Shown piece by piece: positions 42,591 through 50,274 of a stretch of 64,000 bases of DNA; positions within the stretch are counted from its first letter, which is position 1, and each line of letters begins with the position of its first letter. The stretch comes from UBA10107 sp963835585 (GTDB lineage Archaea > Nanobdellota > Nanobdellia > Woesearchaeales > UBA10107), in contig CAWIGF010000003.1 of assembly GCA_963835585.1 (NCBI GenBank), positions 372,001-436,000 on the forward strand. Reading direction: 5' to 3'. Under the pieces are notes generated by a model that searched no databases, was not told the DNA's origin, and saw nothing but the letters and a program-made list of their open reading frames with translations. The position numbers and the translations under genes were made by a program.

Positions 42591-43480
42591 GGCTCTGTCC
42601 TAAATCTCTGTAATTCATAAAACTAATAACCCAGACAGCCGCTAGGCTGTTCTGGGGTGGGGAGTGAACCCCCACATGGGAAAAGAAACAAAACTAATAC
42701 AAAAACTTAAGCGTTTGTTGAGGAGATTGGGCTGTCCGAGATGGCTGCACCATTTCGGACCGAAGACGTATGAATTTCTGGAGCATTTGCACGCACTGAT
42801 CATCAAGGCATATTGCAGATTGTCCTATCGCAGGGTCCGGGAACACTGCGATTTGCTTGGCATACGATGCCCAAGCAAATCAGCGTTGCAGTATACCGCT
42901 GCAAAACTCGATACAGCTTTCTGGCAGAAAATATTGAGCATAACTTGTGGCAACTCGCATCTCGTTGCCATCGACAGCACAGGTTTGTCGAGGACAAATC
43001 CGAGCTATCATTATCTGAAGCGCATCGACGGGAATTTCCCTTGTATTCCCATCAAACTAAGCACAGCATTCGACACGCGAAAAAAGAAATTCTGCGCTGC
43101 GAAGATTCGTGTGCTTCCAGCACACGACATCAAGGATGCGAAATTTCTCTTAAAAAACAGTAATCCGAGGATTGCTGTGGCAGACAAAGGATATTCTGCC
43201 GAGTATTTGTTCAAGTTTGCGCATGAGCACAACATGGTGCTCATGGTTCCAGCGAAAAAGAACGCAAAGCGAGGTCGTTATCGTAAGAAAATGGCGAGGC
43301 AGTATCGATTGAGAACGTATCATCGAAGATCGCTTGTTGAATCAAGCAACAGCAGTATAAAACGCAAGTTTGGAGCTAGTGTCAGCTCCAAAACTGTGCG
43401 GACAATCCGCACAGAAGTATATTTGCGGCTAGTCTGCCATAACTTATTTTCTTGGCTTTACCGACTTTTAGGACAGAGCC
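42591..43480 (+). mobile_element. Complete 890-bp insertion sequence, IS5-like
   Basis: The element is bounded by perfect 14-bp terminal inverted repeats, GGCTCTGTCCTAAA at 42591-42604 and its complement at 43467-43480, and by the 9-bp duplication. It holds one transposase gene. It inserted between the divergent pyrD and dsbA-like promoters, about 20 bp from each TATA box, and left both intact. Identical inverted repeats and duplication suggest a fairly recent insertion. The IS family is judged only from the DDE-type transposase and the TSD length. Confidence 0.93.
42630..42675 (+). promoter_or_regulatory. Tandem hairpins in the transposase leader
   Basis: Two adjacent stem-loops can form in RNA. 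The first pairs 42630-42640 with 42645-42656 (CCCAGACAGCC with GGCTGTTCTGGG, one bulge). The second pairs GTGGGG at 42657-42662 with CCCCAC at 42670-42675, and its 3' arm touches the ATG at 42676. Such a fold would hide the start region in transcripts entering from outside, a known way for IS elements to limit transposase. Confidence 0.55.
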
Positions 43481-43494
43481 ACTCCAAGCAATAA
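42676..43494 (+). CDS. IS5-like DDE transposase without its own stop codon
   Basis: A 272-residue DDE transposase. The triad can be placed in AIDSTG, VADKGYSAEY and SLVESSNSSIKRKFG, and basic stretches flank it (KKNAKRGRYRKK). It cuts and joins the element ends. An in-frame GTG exists at 42664, within the second hairpin; ATG 42676 is preferred. The reading frame contains no stop inside the element: it reads through the right inverted repeat, through the target duplication and ends at a TAA in host DNA (43492-43494). The last five residues (HSKQ and part of the Ser-His junction) are therefore set by the insertion site. Confidence 0.88.
   Translation: MGKETKLIQKLKRLLRRLGCPRWLHHFGPKTYEFLEHLHALIIKAYCRLSYRRVREHCDLLGIRCPSKSALQYTAAKLDTAFWQKILSITCGNSHLVAIDSTGLSRTNPSYHYLKRIDGNFPCIPIKLSTAFDTRKKKFCAAKIRVLPAHDIKDAKFLLKNSNPRIAVADKGYSAEYLFKFAHEHNMVLMVPAKKNAKRGRYRKKMARQYRLRTYHRRSLVESSNSSIKRKFGASVSSKTVRTIRTEVYLRLVCHNLFSWLYRLLGQSHSKQ
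43481..43489. repeat. Target-site duplication, right copy
   Basis: Exact second copy of ACTCCAAGC, immediately after the right inverted repeat. The original joined sequence would run from here into the DsbA-like gene promoter. Confidence 0.9.
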
Positions 43495-43497
43495 ATA

Positions 43498-43544
43498 TTT
43501 AAATGGATCGTTGTTAACTTGCATTAAGACAAACTAAAAGGGGG
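43498..43544 (+). promoter_or_regulatory. Promoter and ribosome site of the DsbA-like gene
   Basis: TTTAAA at 43498-43503 predicts transcription from about 43527-43530, followed by a leader of about 20 nt containing the purine run AAAAGGGGG that ends at 43544, 5 nt before the ATG. This gene thus differs from the leaderless majority and may be strongly translated. The box is 18 bp from the IS right end. Confidence 0.55.
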
Positions 43545-43549
43545 TATTT

Positions 43550-44305
43550 ATGGCAAAGAAAAATAATGATATGTTCTGGAAGATCTCAACAGGAGTATTT
43601 GCGGTATTAGTGATAGTACTCTTGGTAAATGTAATGAGCAACAAAAGCTCCGCTCCGGCAGCTACGACTACACAAACAGCACAGCAGGCAGGAAGCACGA
43701 TTAAAATGGATTTTAGCCAGGTAATACAGTCAGACACACCAGTTATCGGTTCAGCAAACGCACCGGTAACAGTTTTGGAGTTCTCTGACTTCTCATGCCC
43801 ATACTGCGCTGCAGCATCGGGAGATAACGCCCAGCTTGCGGCATATATGCAGCAACAAGATTCTTCATGGCAACCAATTGTCACAAATCTTATGAAGGAC
43901 TACGTTCAGACCGGAAAAGTCAGGTTTGCATTAATGTACACATATGGACACAGCGGTGGAAACCCTGCGCAACTAGTTGCATGGTGCTTGAATGACCAAA
44001 GTTCAGACTTGTTCTGGAAATTCTATCCATTAGCGTTCGCTAACCAGAATAACGTAGAAAACTTAACTGCAATGCAAGCACTTGCTCAAGGCCTTGGCGC
44101 TAACATGGCAACGTTGCAAACATGCCTTAGTTCGAACAAATACCAGTCAAGACTTACTCAAGAACAGACTGAAGCAGGACAGCTTGGTGTAACAGGAACT
44201 CCGGCATTCTTCGTTGGAAAGACTGGCGGAACAACAGCAACGCTTGTTGAAGGAGCTCAGCCATACTCTACATTCCAGCAGGTTATTGCAGCTGTCTCAC
44301 AATAA
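43550..44305 (+). CDS. DsbA-like thiol:disulfide oxidoreductase, membrane-anchored
   Basis: A 251-residue protein with an N-terminal membrane helix (about 12-29), a Ser/Ala/Thr linker, and a DsbA/thioredoxin domain outside the membrane. The active site is FSDFSCPYCAA and the cis-Pro segment TGTPAFFVG; a helical insertion lies between. It introduces disulfides into exported proteins. VKOR and its thioredoxin-like partner, encoded on the other side of the IS, are likely re-oxidants. Only Cys in CPYC and one in LQTCLSS are obvious. Confidence 0.92.
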   Translation: MAKKNNDMFWKISTGVFAVLVIVLLVNVMSNKSSAPAATTTQTAQQAGSTIKMDFSQVIQSDTPVIGSANAPVTVLEFSDFSCPYCAAASGDNAQLAAYMQQQDSSWQPIVTNLMKDYVQTGKVRFALMYTYGHSGGNPAQLVAWCLNDQSSDLFWKFYPLAFANQNNVENLTAMQALAQGLGANMATLQTCLSSNKYQSRLTQEQTEAGQLGVTGTPAFFVGKTGGTTATLVEGAQPYSTFQQVIAAVSQ

Positions 44306-44389
44306 GGCAGCATATTTTTTATTTTTTTAATTTAATACTTTCTTTTTAAAAAACAAAACAATTTAAACAGAAACGTGATTACAACAACC

Positions 44390-45901
44390 ATGGATAAAGA
44401 GATTGAAAGACTAAATGAAATAGAAAAGGAACTTAATCTTCTCGGGGGAAGTCTTGCCCTGCTTTATTACGATCAAGCGACGCTTATGCCAAAAAAAGCA
44501 GGCGAAGAGCGAGGGGAACAAGTCTCATATCTTAGCAAAAAATACCACGAAAAAATAACATCAGATGAATTCCAGAAAATAATCAAAACACTCTCTGAAA
44601 AGGCAAATTACAATAAGTTATCTAAAATACAAAAGATAATCGTTGACAAGTACAAGAAGAAACTGAAAAAGCTCACTAAATTACCGGCAATATTCGTGGA
44701 AGAGTTCTCGAGACTCACAATCAACTCTGAACTTGCATGGAGAGAAGCACGGGAAAAAAAGGATTTTAAGATTTTTGTCCCGTATCTAAAAAAGATAGTT
44801 GATATGTCGAAGGAACGGGCAAGGCTCATTGATCCGATTGAACATCCATACAACGTCCTTCTTGATGATTACGAGGAAGGCATGACTATTGCTAAGTTGG
44901 ATGTTGTATTCAGTAAATTGAAGAAAGGATTGAAAGAATTATTAAAAAAAATACAGAGCACAGAGAAATACAAGAACCAGAAGAACAAGTTGGCTAAAAT
45001 TGACTTCCCTGTCGATGGTCAGAAAAGAATCACGAGTGATATCAAGAAACGAATGGGACTTGAAGAAGACAGGACAGTCATTATGGAGTCCATTCATCCA
45101 TTCTCGACGCAGATATCTGCAAACGACGTCAGGATAACGACTGCGTACAGGCCAGGAAAGCCAATGTTCTCATTCACTTCAACAGTACATGAATCGGGCC
45201 ACGGGCTTTATTTCTTGGGATATCCACAACAATACAAATACAGCATACTATTTGATGCCCCATCCACTGGTTTGCATGAATCCCAATCACGATTCTGGGA
45301 AAACCAAATTGCACTCAGAGAAGAATTCTGGGATTTTTATTATCCTACATATAAAACTGAGTTCAAAAAAGCACTCGGAAACATCTCAAAAGAAGAGTTC
45401 TATGAATTGATAAATCAGGTGCGGCCTTCCTTAGTCAGGATAGAATCAGATGAAATGACATATCCGATGCACATCATAATCAGATATGAGTTAGAAAGGG
45501 CATTGATGGAAGGAAAGCTAAAAGTTGATGACCTTCCAAAAGAATGGAATGCAAAATACAACGAATATCTTGGCGTAAATCCAAAAAATGATGTGGAAGG
45601 CGTCATGCAGGACATCCATTGGTCACAAGGTAGCATAGGCTATTTCCCGACTTATTTGATCGGAACTACATATGCCGCAATGATTTTTGAACAGATAAAG
45701 AAAGACATTCCGGATGTTAAAAAACAGATACAGAAGGGAGAATTCAAGAACATTCTCGCATGGTTAAGGGAAAAGATACATAGCAAGGGGGCAACGATGC
45801 TTGCAAAGGATATCATCAAGGAAGTGTGCCACAAGGAACTAGACGCTGATGTTTTCGTGAATTATCTTAGAGACAAGTATGAGAAGATATATAAATCCTG
45901 A
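44390..45901 (+). CDS. M32 family carboxypeptidase (Taq type)
   Basis: A 503-residue metallocarboxypeptidase. The zinc motif HESGH occurs in STVHESGHGLYFLG, with the third ligand Glu in LHESQSRFWENQI. DVRITTAYRPG, ESDEMTYPMHIIIRYELE and GYFPTYLIGTTYAA are M32 signatures. It removes C-terminal residues from peptides, probably for amino acid recycling in the cytoplasm. The open frame starts at a GTG at 44375; TTTAAA at 44362-44367 is 25.5 bp before the ATG at 44390, which I use. Confidence 0.94.
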   Translation: MDKEIERLNEIEKELNLLGGSLALLYYDQATLMPKKAGEERGEQVSYLSKKYHEKITSDEFQKIIKTLSEKANYNKLSKIQKIIVDKYKKKLKKLTKLPAIFVEEFSRLTINSELAWREAREKKDFKIFVPYLKKIVDMSKERARLIDPIEHPYNVLLDDYEEGMTIAKLDVVFSKLKKGLKELLKKIQSTEKYKNQKNKLAKIDFPVDGQKRITSDIKKRMGLEEDRTVIMESIHPFSTQISANDVRITTAYRPGKPMFSFTSTVHESGHGLYFLGYPQQYKYSILFDAPSTGLHESQSRFWENQIALREEFWDFYYPTYKTEFKKALGNISKEEFYELINQVRPSLVRIESDEMTYPMHIIIRYELERALMEGKLKVDDLPKEWNAKYNEYLGVNPKNDVEGVMQDIHWSQGSIGYFPTYLIGTTYAAMIFEQIKKDIPDVKKQIQKGEFKNILAWLREKIHSKGATMLAKDIIKEVCHKELDADVFVNYLRDKYEKIYKS

Positions 45902-45928
45902 TTTATAAAAAATCATCGAGGTGAATCC

Positions 45929-45994
45929 ATGACAGCAAAGAAAAAAGCTAAGAAAACAATGAAGAAAAAAGCTAAAGTTTGTGAATACTGCTGA
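45929..45994 (+). CDS. Candidate 21-residue Lys-rich peptide with CxxC end
   Basis: A tiny frame encoding MTAKKKAKKTMKKKAKVCEYC. It has an unusually good ribosome site for this genome, GAGGTGA at 45918-45924, 4 nt before the ATG, and a TATATAAA at 45888-45895 in the end of the preceding gene. A Lys-rich body and a terminal CEYC could bind RNA and metal. No homologue is known to me. The T-run at 46019-46026 after it may end transcription. Confidence 0.5.
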   Translation: MTAKKKAKKTMKKKAKVCEYC

Positions 45995-46061
45995 TTCATA
46001 ATAACTGTTCATAATGCCGTTTTTTTCGGTTTAAGGCGTCTCCTAGGCGATTAGATACATT

Positions 46062-46137
46062 TTTATATACTTTCTTTTTCGTTTATTGCATGATACCATC
46101 ATCGTTGTTTGATACTGTACGTGCTTCAGGCTCCTAA
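46062..46137 (+). promoter_or_regulatory. Promoter and leaderless 15-codon upstream ORF of the DHS operon
   Basis: TTTATATA at 46062-46069 is centred about 25.5 bp before an ATG at 46090 that opens a 15-codon frame (MIPSSLFDTVRASGS, stop 46135-46137). The deoxyhypusine synthase ATG follows 58 nt later with GAGG at 46184-46187. Ribosomes would translate the short frame first and must then reinitiate or bind internally. That arrangement suits a leader peptide controlling polyamine-related genes, although function is inferred. Confidence 0.45.
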
Positions 46138-46195
46138 TTAATTCTAGTTCTATTAGTTGTTGTGTTTAGAAATAAAATAATGCGAGGCTATCATC

Positions 46196-47143
46196 ATGGA
46201 ATATGTCAAAGATTTCAAATGGAAGAAAGGAATGAGTGTTTCCGAACTAGTTGACTCATACCAGACAATAGGATATCAAAGCATCGAACTCAAGAAAGCT
46301 GCTGATGTCATAGTGAAAATGAAAAGAGATTCTGCACGAATATTCCTGACGTTCACGTCAAATATGGTAACATCGGGTTTGCGCGGATTCTTCGCACAAC
46401 TCATTTCCATGAAAATGGCAGATATAATCGTGACAACAGTAGGTGGAATAGAAGAAGATATCATGAAAGCCAGTGGAGAAAGATTCATAATCGGAAGTTT
46501 TGAGACGGATGATGTCGAGCTTCATGAGCAGGGCGTCAACAGAGTAGGGAATCTTTTCATCAAGAACGAGAGTTATATGAACTTTGAAGACAGGATTAAC
46601 GTAATTCTTGATATTCTATACAAAAAAAAGAATAGATGGGCGGTATCAGACATGCTTAAGGAAATAGGTTTGATGCTAAATGACAGCGATTCAATACTTT
46701 ATCAGGCAGCGAAACAGAACGTACCCATCTTCTGCCCGGCAATCACCGATGGAGCATTTGGATTCCATCTGTATCTTTTCCAGCAGAAGCACAATGATTT
46801 CATCGTTGATGTGGTGAAGGATTTTGGAAACATATTACTGAGCACTAATCATGACGAAAAAAAAGGAGTTATTGCGCTTGGAGGAAGCATCTCTAAGCAT
46901 CATGCGATATTATGCACTCTGCTGAACGGCGGAGCCGAGTACGCAGTATACATGACGACTGCTCACAGGACATCAGGAAGTATGTCAGGGGCAACCACGA
47001 ACGAGGCAAAATCATGGGATAAGGTCAAGGACGAAAGCGATGTCGCAACAGTCATAGGAGACGTAACTATTATGTTCCCACTGGCGATGATCAATGCGCT
47101 GGAACAGCTTGAGGCGGATGAATTGCTACATGGAAAAGCCTAA
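46196..47143 (+). CDS. dys: Deoxyhypusine synthase
   Basis: A 315-residue archaeal DHS that transfers the aminobutyl part of spermidine to a lysine of aIF5A, using NAD. Conserved segments include FLTFTSNMVTSGLRGF, TVGGIEEDIMKA, the catalytic Lys in LGGSISKHHAIL, and GGAEYAVYMTTAH. The last part differs from human DHS: the loop after YMTTAH reads RTSGSMSGATTNEAKSW. It overlaps the next decarboxylase gene by 14 bp. It is preceded by an upstream short frame. aIF5A itself is not in the window. Confidence 0.93.
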   Translation: MEYVKDFKWKKGMSVSELVDSYQTIGYQSIELKKAADVIVKMKRDSARIFLTFTSNMVTSGLRGFFAQLISMKMADIIVTTVGGIEEDIMKASGERFIIGSFETDDVELHEQGVNRVGNLFIKNESYMNFEDRINVILDILYKKKNRWAVSDMLKEIGLMLNDSDSILYQAAKQNVPIFCPAITDGAFGFHLYLFQQKHNDFIVDVVKDFGNILLSTNHDEKKGVIALGGSISKHHAILCTLLNGGAEYAVYMTTAHRTSGSMSGATTNEAKSWDKVKDESDVATVIGDVTIMFPLAMINALEQLEADELLHGKA

Positions 47144-48164
47144 GTTTATCCTATCAAGGAACACTGTTCTAAAGCAGTACGAGTCTGTAAGAAAACTCTG
47201 TGATTCTGTTTCATATAGTTCAAAGACAAATCCGTTGATAACACAAATATTGCATGAAAATACAGATGCGATGTTCAGCATACATCTCATGAACGAACTG
47301 AAACATGTCAAAGATAAATCACGCGTAATATTTCTTGCGCAGGCATTGAATCGTGGACAGCTTGCAATGCTCACAAAAGACGGTATAAGCAACTTTGTCG
47401 TCGATAATGAGTCAGATCTTGACGAGATTGTAAGATTCATAGATAAAACTGGAACATCAATAAATCTTATGCTTCGCCTGAAACTGAAAGAGAACACACT
47501 AAAGACAGAACGTTATTTTGTATTTGGCATGAATTCTGACATGATAAACAAGAAAATTCCAGAGCTAAGGAAGAATAAAAACATAAAACAGCTCGGCATC
47601 CACTTCCATCGAAAATCTCAGAACATGAGCGAATGGAACATCTCATATGAGATATCAAACAGCGTCGATGCCGATGCGTTAAAGTACATAGATGTAATCT
47701 GCATAGGAGGAGGCATACCAGCTGAATACGCCAACACAAATGTTGATGTCATCAGCAGCATCTTCAATAGAATAACTGAATTCAAAGACTGGCTTCATGC
47801 GAACAATATAAAATTAATAATTGAACCGGGAAGGTTCATAGCTGCTCCCGCAATAAAATTAGTCACATCAATAATCGGAATGCATGAAAATAACATAATA
47901 GTAAACGCTTCTGTTTACAATTCTGATATGGATGCGTTGATTGTCCCTGTAAAATTGCTCATCGAGGACGAATTGGAAAAGAACGAAGGAAACCCATATG
48001 TAGTAAAAGGCATAACGCCGTGCTCTATGGATTTATTCAGGTATAGGGTTTATCTCAAGGATCCAAAAATTGGAGACAAAATAACCTTCCTCAATGCAGG
48101 GGCATACAATTTCACGACGGACTTCTGCGATCTGGAAAGAATAGAAACTGAAATCATTGACTAA
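47130..48164 (+). CDS. PLP-dependent group IV decarboxylase (polyamine type)
   Basis: A 344-residue alanine racemase-fold enzyme related to ornithine, diaminopimelate, arginine and carboxynorspermidine decarboxylases. The PLP lysine is in VSYSSKTNP, then GIHFHRKSQNMSEW, the phosphate-binding IGGGIP, EPGRF, and the C-terminal catalytic GAYNFTTDF with GITPCSMDLF supplying the active-site Cys. The exact amino acid is not resolved. Its overlap with deoxyhypusine synthase suggests it makes a diamine used for spermidine, the DHS substrate. The ATG at 47130 sits inside the DHS gene; the longer frame start at 47094 is less likely. Confidence 0.85.
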   Translation: MEKPKFILSRNTVLKQYESVRKLCDSVSYSSKTNPLITQILHENTDAMFSIHLMNELKHVKDKSRVIFLAQALNRGQLAMLTKDGISNFVVDNESDLDEIVRFIDKTGTSINLMLRLKLKENTLKTERYFVFGMNSDMINKKIPELRKNKNIKQLGIHFHRKSQNMSEWNISYEISNSVDADALKYIDVICIGGGIPAEYANTNVDVISSIFNRITEFKDWLHANNIKLIIEPGRFIAAPAIKLVTSIIGMHENNIIVNASVYNSDMDALIVPVKLLIEDELEKNEGNPYVVKGITPCSMDLFRYRVYLKDPKIGDKITFLNAGAYNFTTDFCDLERIETEIID

Positions 48165-48583
48165 TCAATGATACTCTCAACCAATTCATTTATGGGTAAT
48201 TTCAAAAACTTTGCCTCTTTAATCAGATTGTCTTTTTCGTTGGCAACGAGTGCCAGAACGCGTTGAGGCAAATCGACAGTAAGCCCTTTTTGTGGCTTCT
48301 TCATGGTGGAGTGAACAATATAAATGCCATTGTGCAAGAACGCTTTATTATTATATGGCGCAAGACATGGATTCCAGATAGCAGGTTCCGGAAGATGAAT
48401 GCCACTGAACTTGATATTGGAATACGCCTGTTCCAGGATTTTTTCATCAACGCCTAAGAGAATATCATCGTTCGATATTCCCCCATAAATGCGTTTAACT
48501 TCCCCGGGATCTCCAGCAAACCAATATTGAAGAAACCCCGTCTGAGGGTTATCGGTATTGTTGTACGCATGAAAATTTTGCAT
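48161..48583 (-). CDS. Unknown 140-residue protein
   Basis: I do not recognise this soluble protein. It has several Gly/Asn/Tyr-rich stretches (FAGDPGEVKRIYGGISNDD, PEPAIWNPCLAPYNNKAF) and a C-terminal helical part. The frame begins at an ATG at 48628, but TATATAAA on this strand (about 48605-48612) points to the ATG at 48583, which starts MQNFHAYNNT. It ends 4 bp inside the convergent decarboxylase gene. Confidence 0.55.
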   Translation of the reverse strand: MQNFHAYNNTDNPQTGFLQYWFAGDPGEVKRIYGGISNDDILLGVDEKILEQAYSNIKFSGIHLPEPAIWNPCLAPYNNKAFLHNGIYIVHSTMKKPQKGLTVDLPQRVLALVANEKDNLIKEAKFLKLPINELVESIID

Positions 48584-48661
48584 GCCGAAGCAAATTAAGG
48601 GTGGTTTATATATTTTTGTACGGAACATTTAAATAAGGAATCTGCCGAAACAGGCGTTAAG

Positions 48662-49387
48662 ATGAAGAAAATAATTATGCCGATTATTACGATAGGAATA
48701 GTCATTATTGTTATTCTATTCATTGCGAAGGTGCTTTTTGTCCCTCAAGATATCAGCAACATGAAGACTATAAACTCGGACGGAACCGCGGAATTGGCTG
48801 CACCGCCAGACCAGGCAGTTATTGATATGCACATTGAAGTTCTCAGGGATACTGCGGATCTTGCATCTTCAGATAGCGAGCAGAAAGTAAATGCAGTAAC
48901 GAGTGCATTGAATAATTTTACAGGAATCACTGTCCAAACAACAGGTTACAGCATAAACAAACAAGAGGACTGGACTCCAAACGGATCCGTCTTCAAAGGA
49001 TATGATGCAATATATAACTTGGAAGTTAACACGACAGAATTCAACAACGTTGGAAAAATAATTGATGCCTCAGTGGCTAGCGGTGTAAATGGTGTCGACA
49101 ATGTGCAGTTTGAACTTTCAACCAGTGCAGAAGAAAAAATACGAAGCACCGCATTGCAAGAGGCTAGTGCCGATGCAAAGACGAAAGCAGAGGCTATGGC
49201 GGCAGGCCTTGGTGTAAAACTAGGAGATGTCGTTTCTGTTTCGGAATCAAACATCTATGCGCAGCCCGTTGTGTTTGAAAAGGCGGTAGCGATGGCAGCA
49301 TCAGGGGCTCCTGTTGCAAACCTGCAAATACAGCCTTCAAATGTGCAGGTCACAGCATCAATAACTGTAACGTATAAACTGGATTAA
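48662..49387 (+). CDS. SIMPL-domain (DUF541) membrane-anchored protein
   Basis: A 241-residue protein with an N-terminal membrane helix (5-27) and an extracytoplasmic SIMPL domain: NSDGTAELAAPPDQAVIDMHIEV at its start, QTTGYSI in the middle, ALQEASADAKTKAEAMAAGLG near the end and the last strand VTASITVTYKL. The family occurs in bacteria and archaea (for example BP26); it may assemble into oligomeric shells on the outside of the membrane, but its biochemistry is unclear. Confidence 0.88.
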   Translation: MKKIIMPIITIGIVIIVILFIAKVLFVPQDISNMKTINSDGTAELAAPPDQAVIDMHIEVLRDTADLASSDSEQKVNAVTSALNNFTGITVQTTGYSINKQEDWTPNGSVFKGYDAIYNLEVNTTEFNNVGKIIDASVASGVNGVDNVQFELSTSAEEKIRSTALQEASADAKTKAEAMAAGLGVKLGDVVSVSESNIYAQPVVFEKAVAMAASGAPVANLQIQPSNVQVTASITVTYKLD

Positions 49388-49439
49388 TTTCTTATTTTTT
49401 TCATAAGATTTAAATAGAATAAAGCAAAAAAATAAAACT

Positions 49440-49874
49440 ATGTCACTGGTGCAGATGCTCGGTCAGCAGAACTATGATATTATCATCAAACTCCTTATCT
49501 CAGTTGTATTAGGGACCATTATTGGCATAGAGCGCGAGGCCAGAGGAAAAAGCGCAGGGATTACTACACATTCATTTGTCATATCAGGAGCAATGTTATT
49601 TACGGTGTTATCAATTTTTCTTGAACCGACTCAGCCGGGAAGAATTGCATCAGGAATTGTCACGGGAATTGGTTTCCTTTGCGCGGGCATGATACTCAGG
49701 GAGCATGGAGAACGCGTGGCAAATCTAACAACAGCAGCAAATGTATGGTTTTCCGCAGCATTAGGAATGGCAATCGGTATGGGTTTATATGCGGTCGCGG
49801 TGTTCGGAGCATTATTTGCAGTTCTGCTTCCTCAGATACACAGAATAATACACATAGATCACAATCAAAACTAG
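49440..49874 (+). CDS. mgtC: MgtC/SapB family membrane protein
   Basis: A 144-residue MgtC-like protein with four to five membrane helices. The conserved LLISVVLGTIIGIEREARGKSAGITTH, RIASGIVTGIGFLCAGMILRE and TTAANVWFSAALGMAIGMG motifs are all present. It lacks the C-terminal soluble domain found in Salmonella MgtC and so is the short SapB form. MgtC proteins influence survival at low Mg2+ and ATP synthase in pathogens. The MgtA homologue is far away at the left edge. Confidence 0.92.
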   Translation: MSLVQMLGQQNYDIIIKLLISVVLGTIIGIEREARGKSAGITTHSFVISGAMLFTVLSIFLEPTQPGRIASGIVTGIGFLCAGMILREHGERVANLTTAANVWFSAALGMAIGMGLYAVAVFGALFAVLLPQIHRIIHIDHNQN

Positions 49875-50158
49875 TCCTTCTTGTTCATCAAGTCGAGAAT
49901 CTCTTGTCTTGCTTTCTCAAGTTCTCTCTGCTGTGCCGGATCCAGTTCTAGCAACAAAGTCTGGAACTCACCCATGTGAGTCTTTTCTTCCTTTGCGATG
50001 TCCAAAAATGCCGCTTTTATCTTTTTATTTTCAGCCATCGCCGCAAGCTGCTCATAAAGGTTTACCGCATCAAGCTCTGCAATCATGCCTATCCTTAGAA
50101 CTTCTCTGTCAACGTCCTCTTTTTTTAATTTCTTAATATCTGCTGGAATGTTTGACAT
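49871..50158 (-). CDS. Ferritin-like protein of EncFtn/rubrerythrin-related type
   Basis: A 95-residue helical protein. IAELDAVNLYEQL (28-38) and AKEEKTHMGEF (55-65) resemble the two metal-binding helices of encapsulated ferritins (ELEAVDWYDQ and DEEKEHA). Glu28, Asp30, Glu57, Glu58 and His61 are candidate ligands, but the first Glu of the encapsulin type is Ala here. Such proteins oxidise and store iron as dimers that assemble into rings. An encapsulin shell gene is not in this window. GGTGAT before the start and two adjacent ATGs; ATG 50158, 7 nt from it, is preferred to 50161. Confidence 0.72.
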   Translation of the reverse strand: MSNIPADIKKLKKEDVDREVLRIGMIAELDAVNLYEQLAAMAENKKIKAAFLDIAKEEKTHMGEFQTLLLELDPAQQRELEKARQEILDLMNKKD

Positions 50159-50274
50159 CATATCTATCACCAAATCAAACTGTTGAACATGAAATATATA
50201 AAAGCATATCCTTATATTTAAAAACGAGCATCAACTAAATATTTATAAACGAAACAGAAGTTAATCTAATACCC

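Noticed and set aside
42664..42675. GTG start for the transposase
   Set aside because: The GTG lies in the loop of the second hairpin; the ATG at 42676 just after the stem is the simpler start.
45995..46089. A tRNA or other RNA gene in the gap before deoxyhypusine synthase
   Set aside because: No cloverleaf or T-arm sequence can be drawn; the visible signals are a T-run and a promoter.
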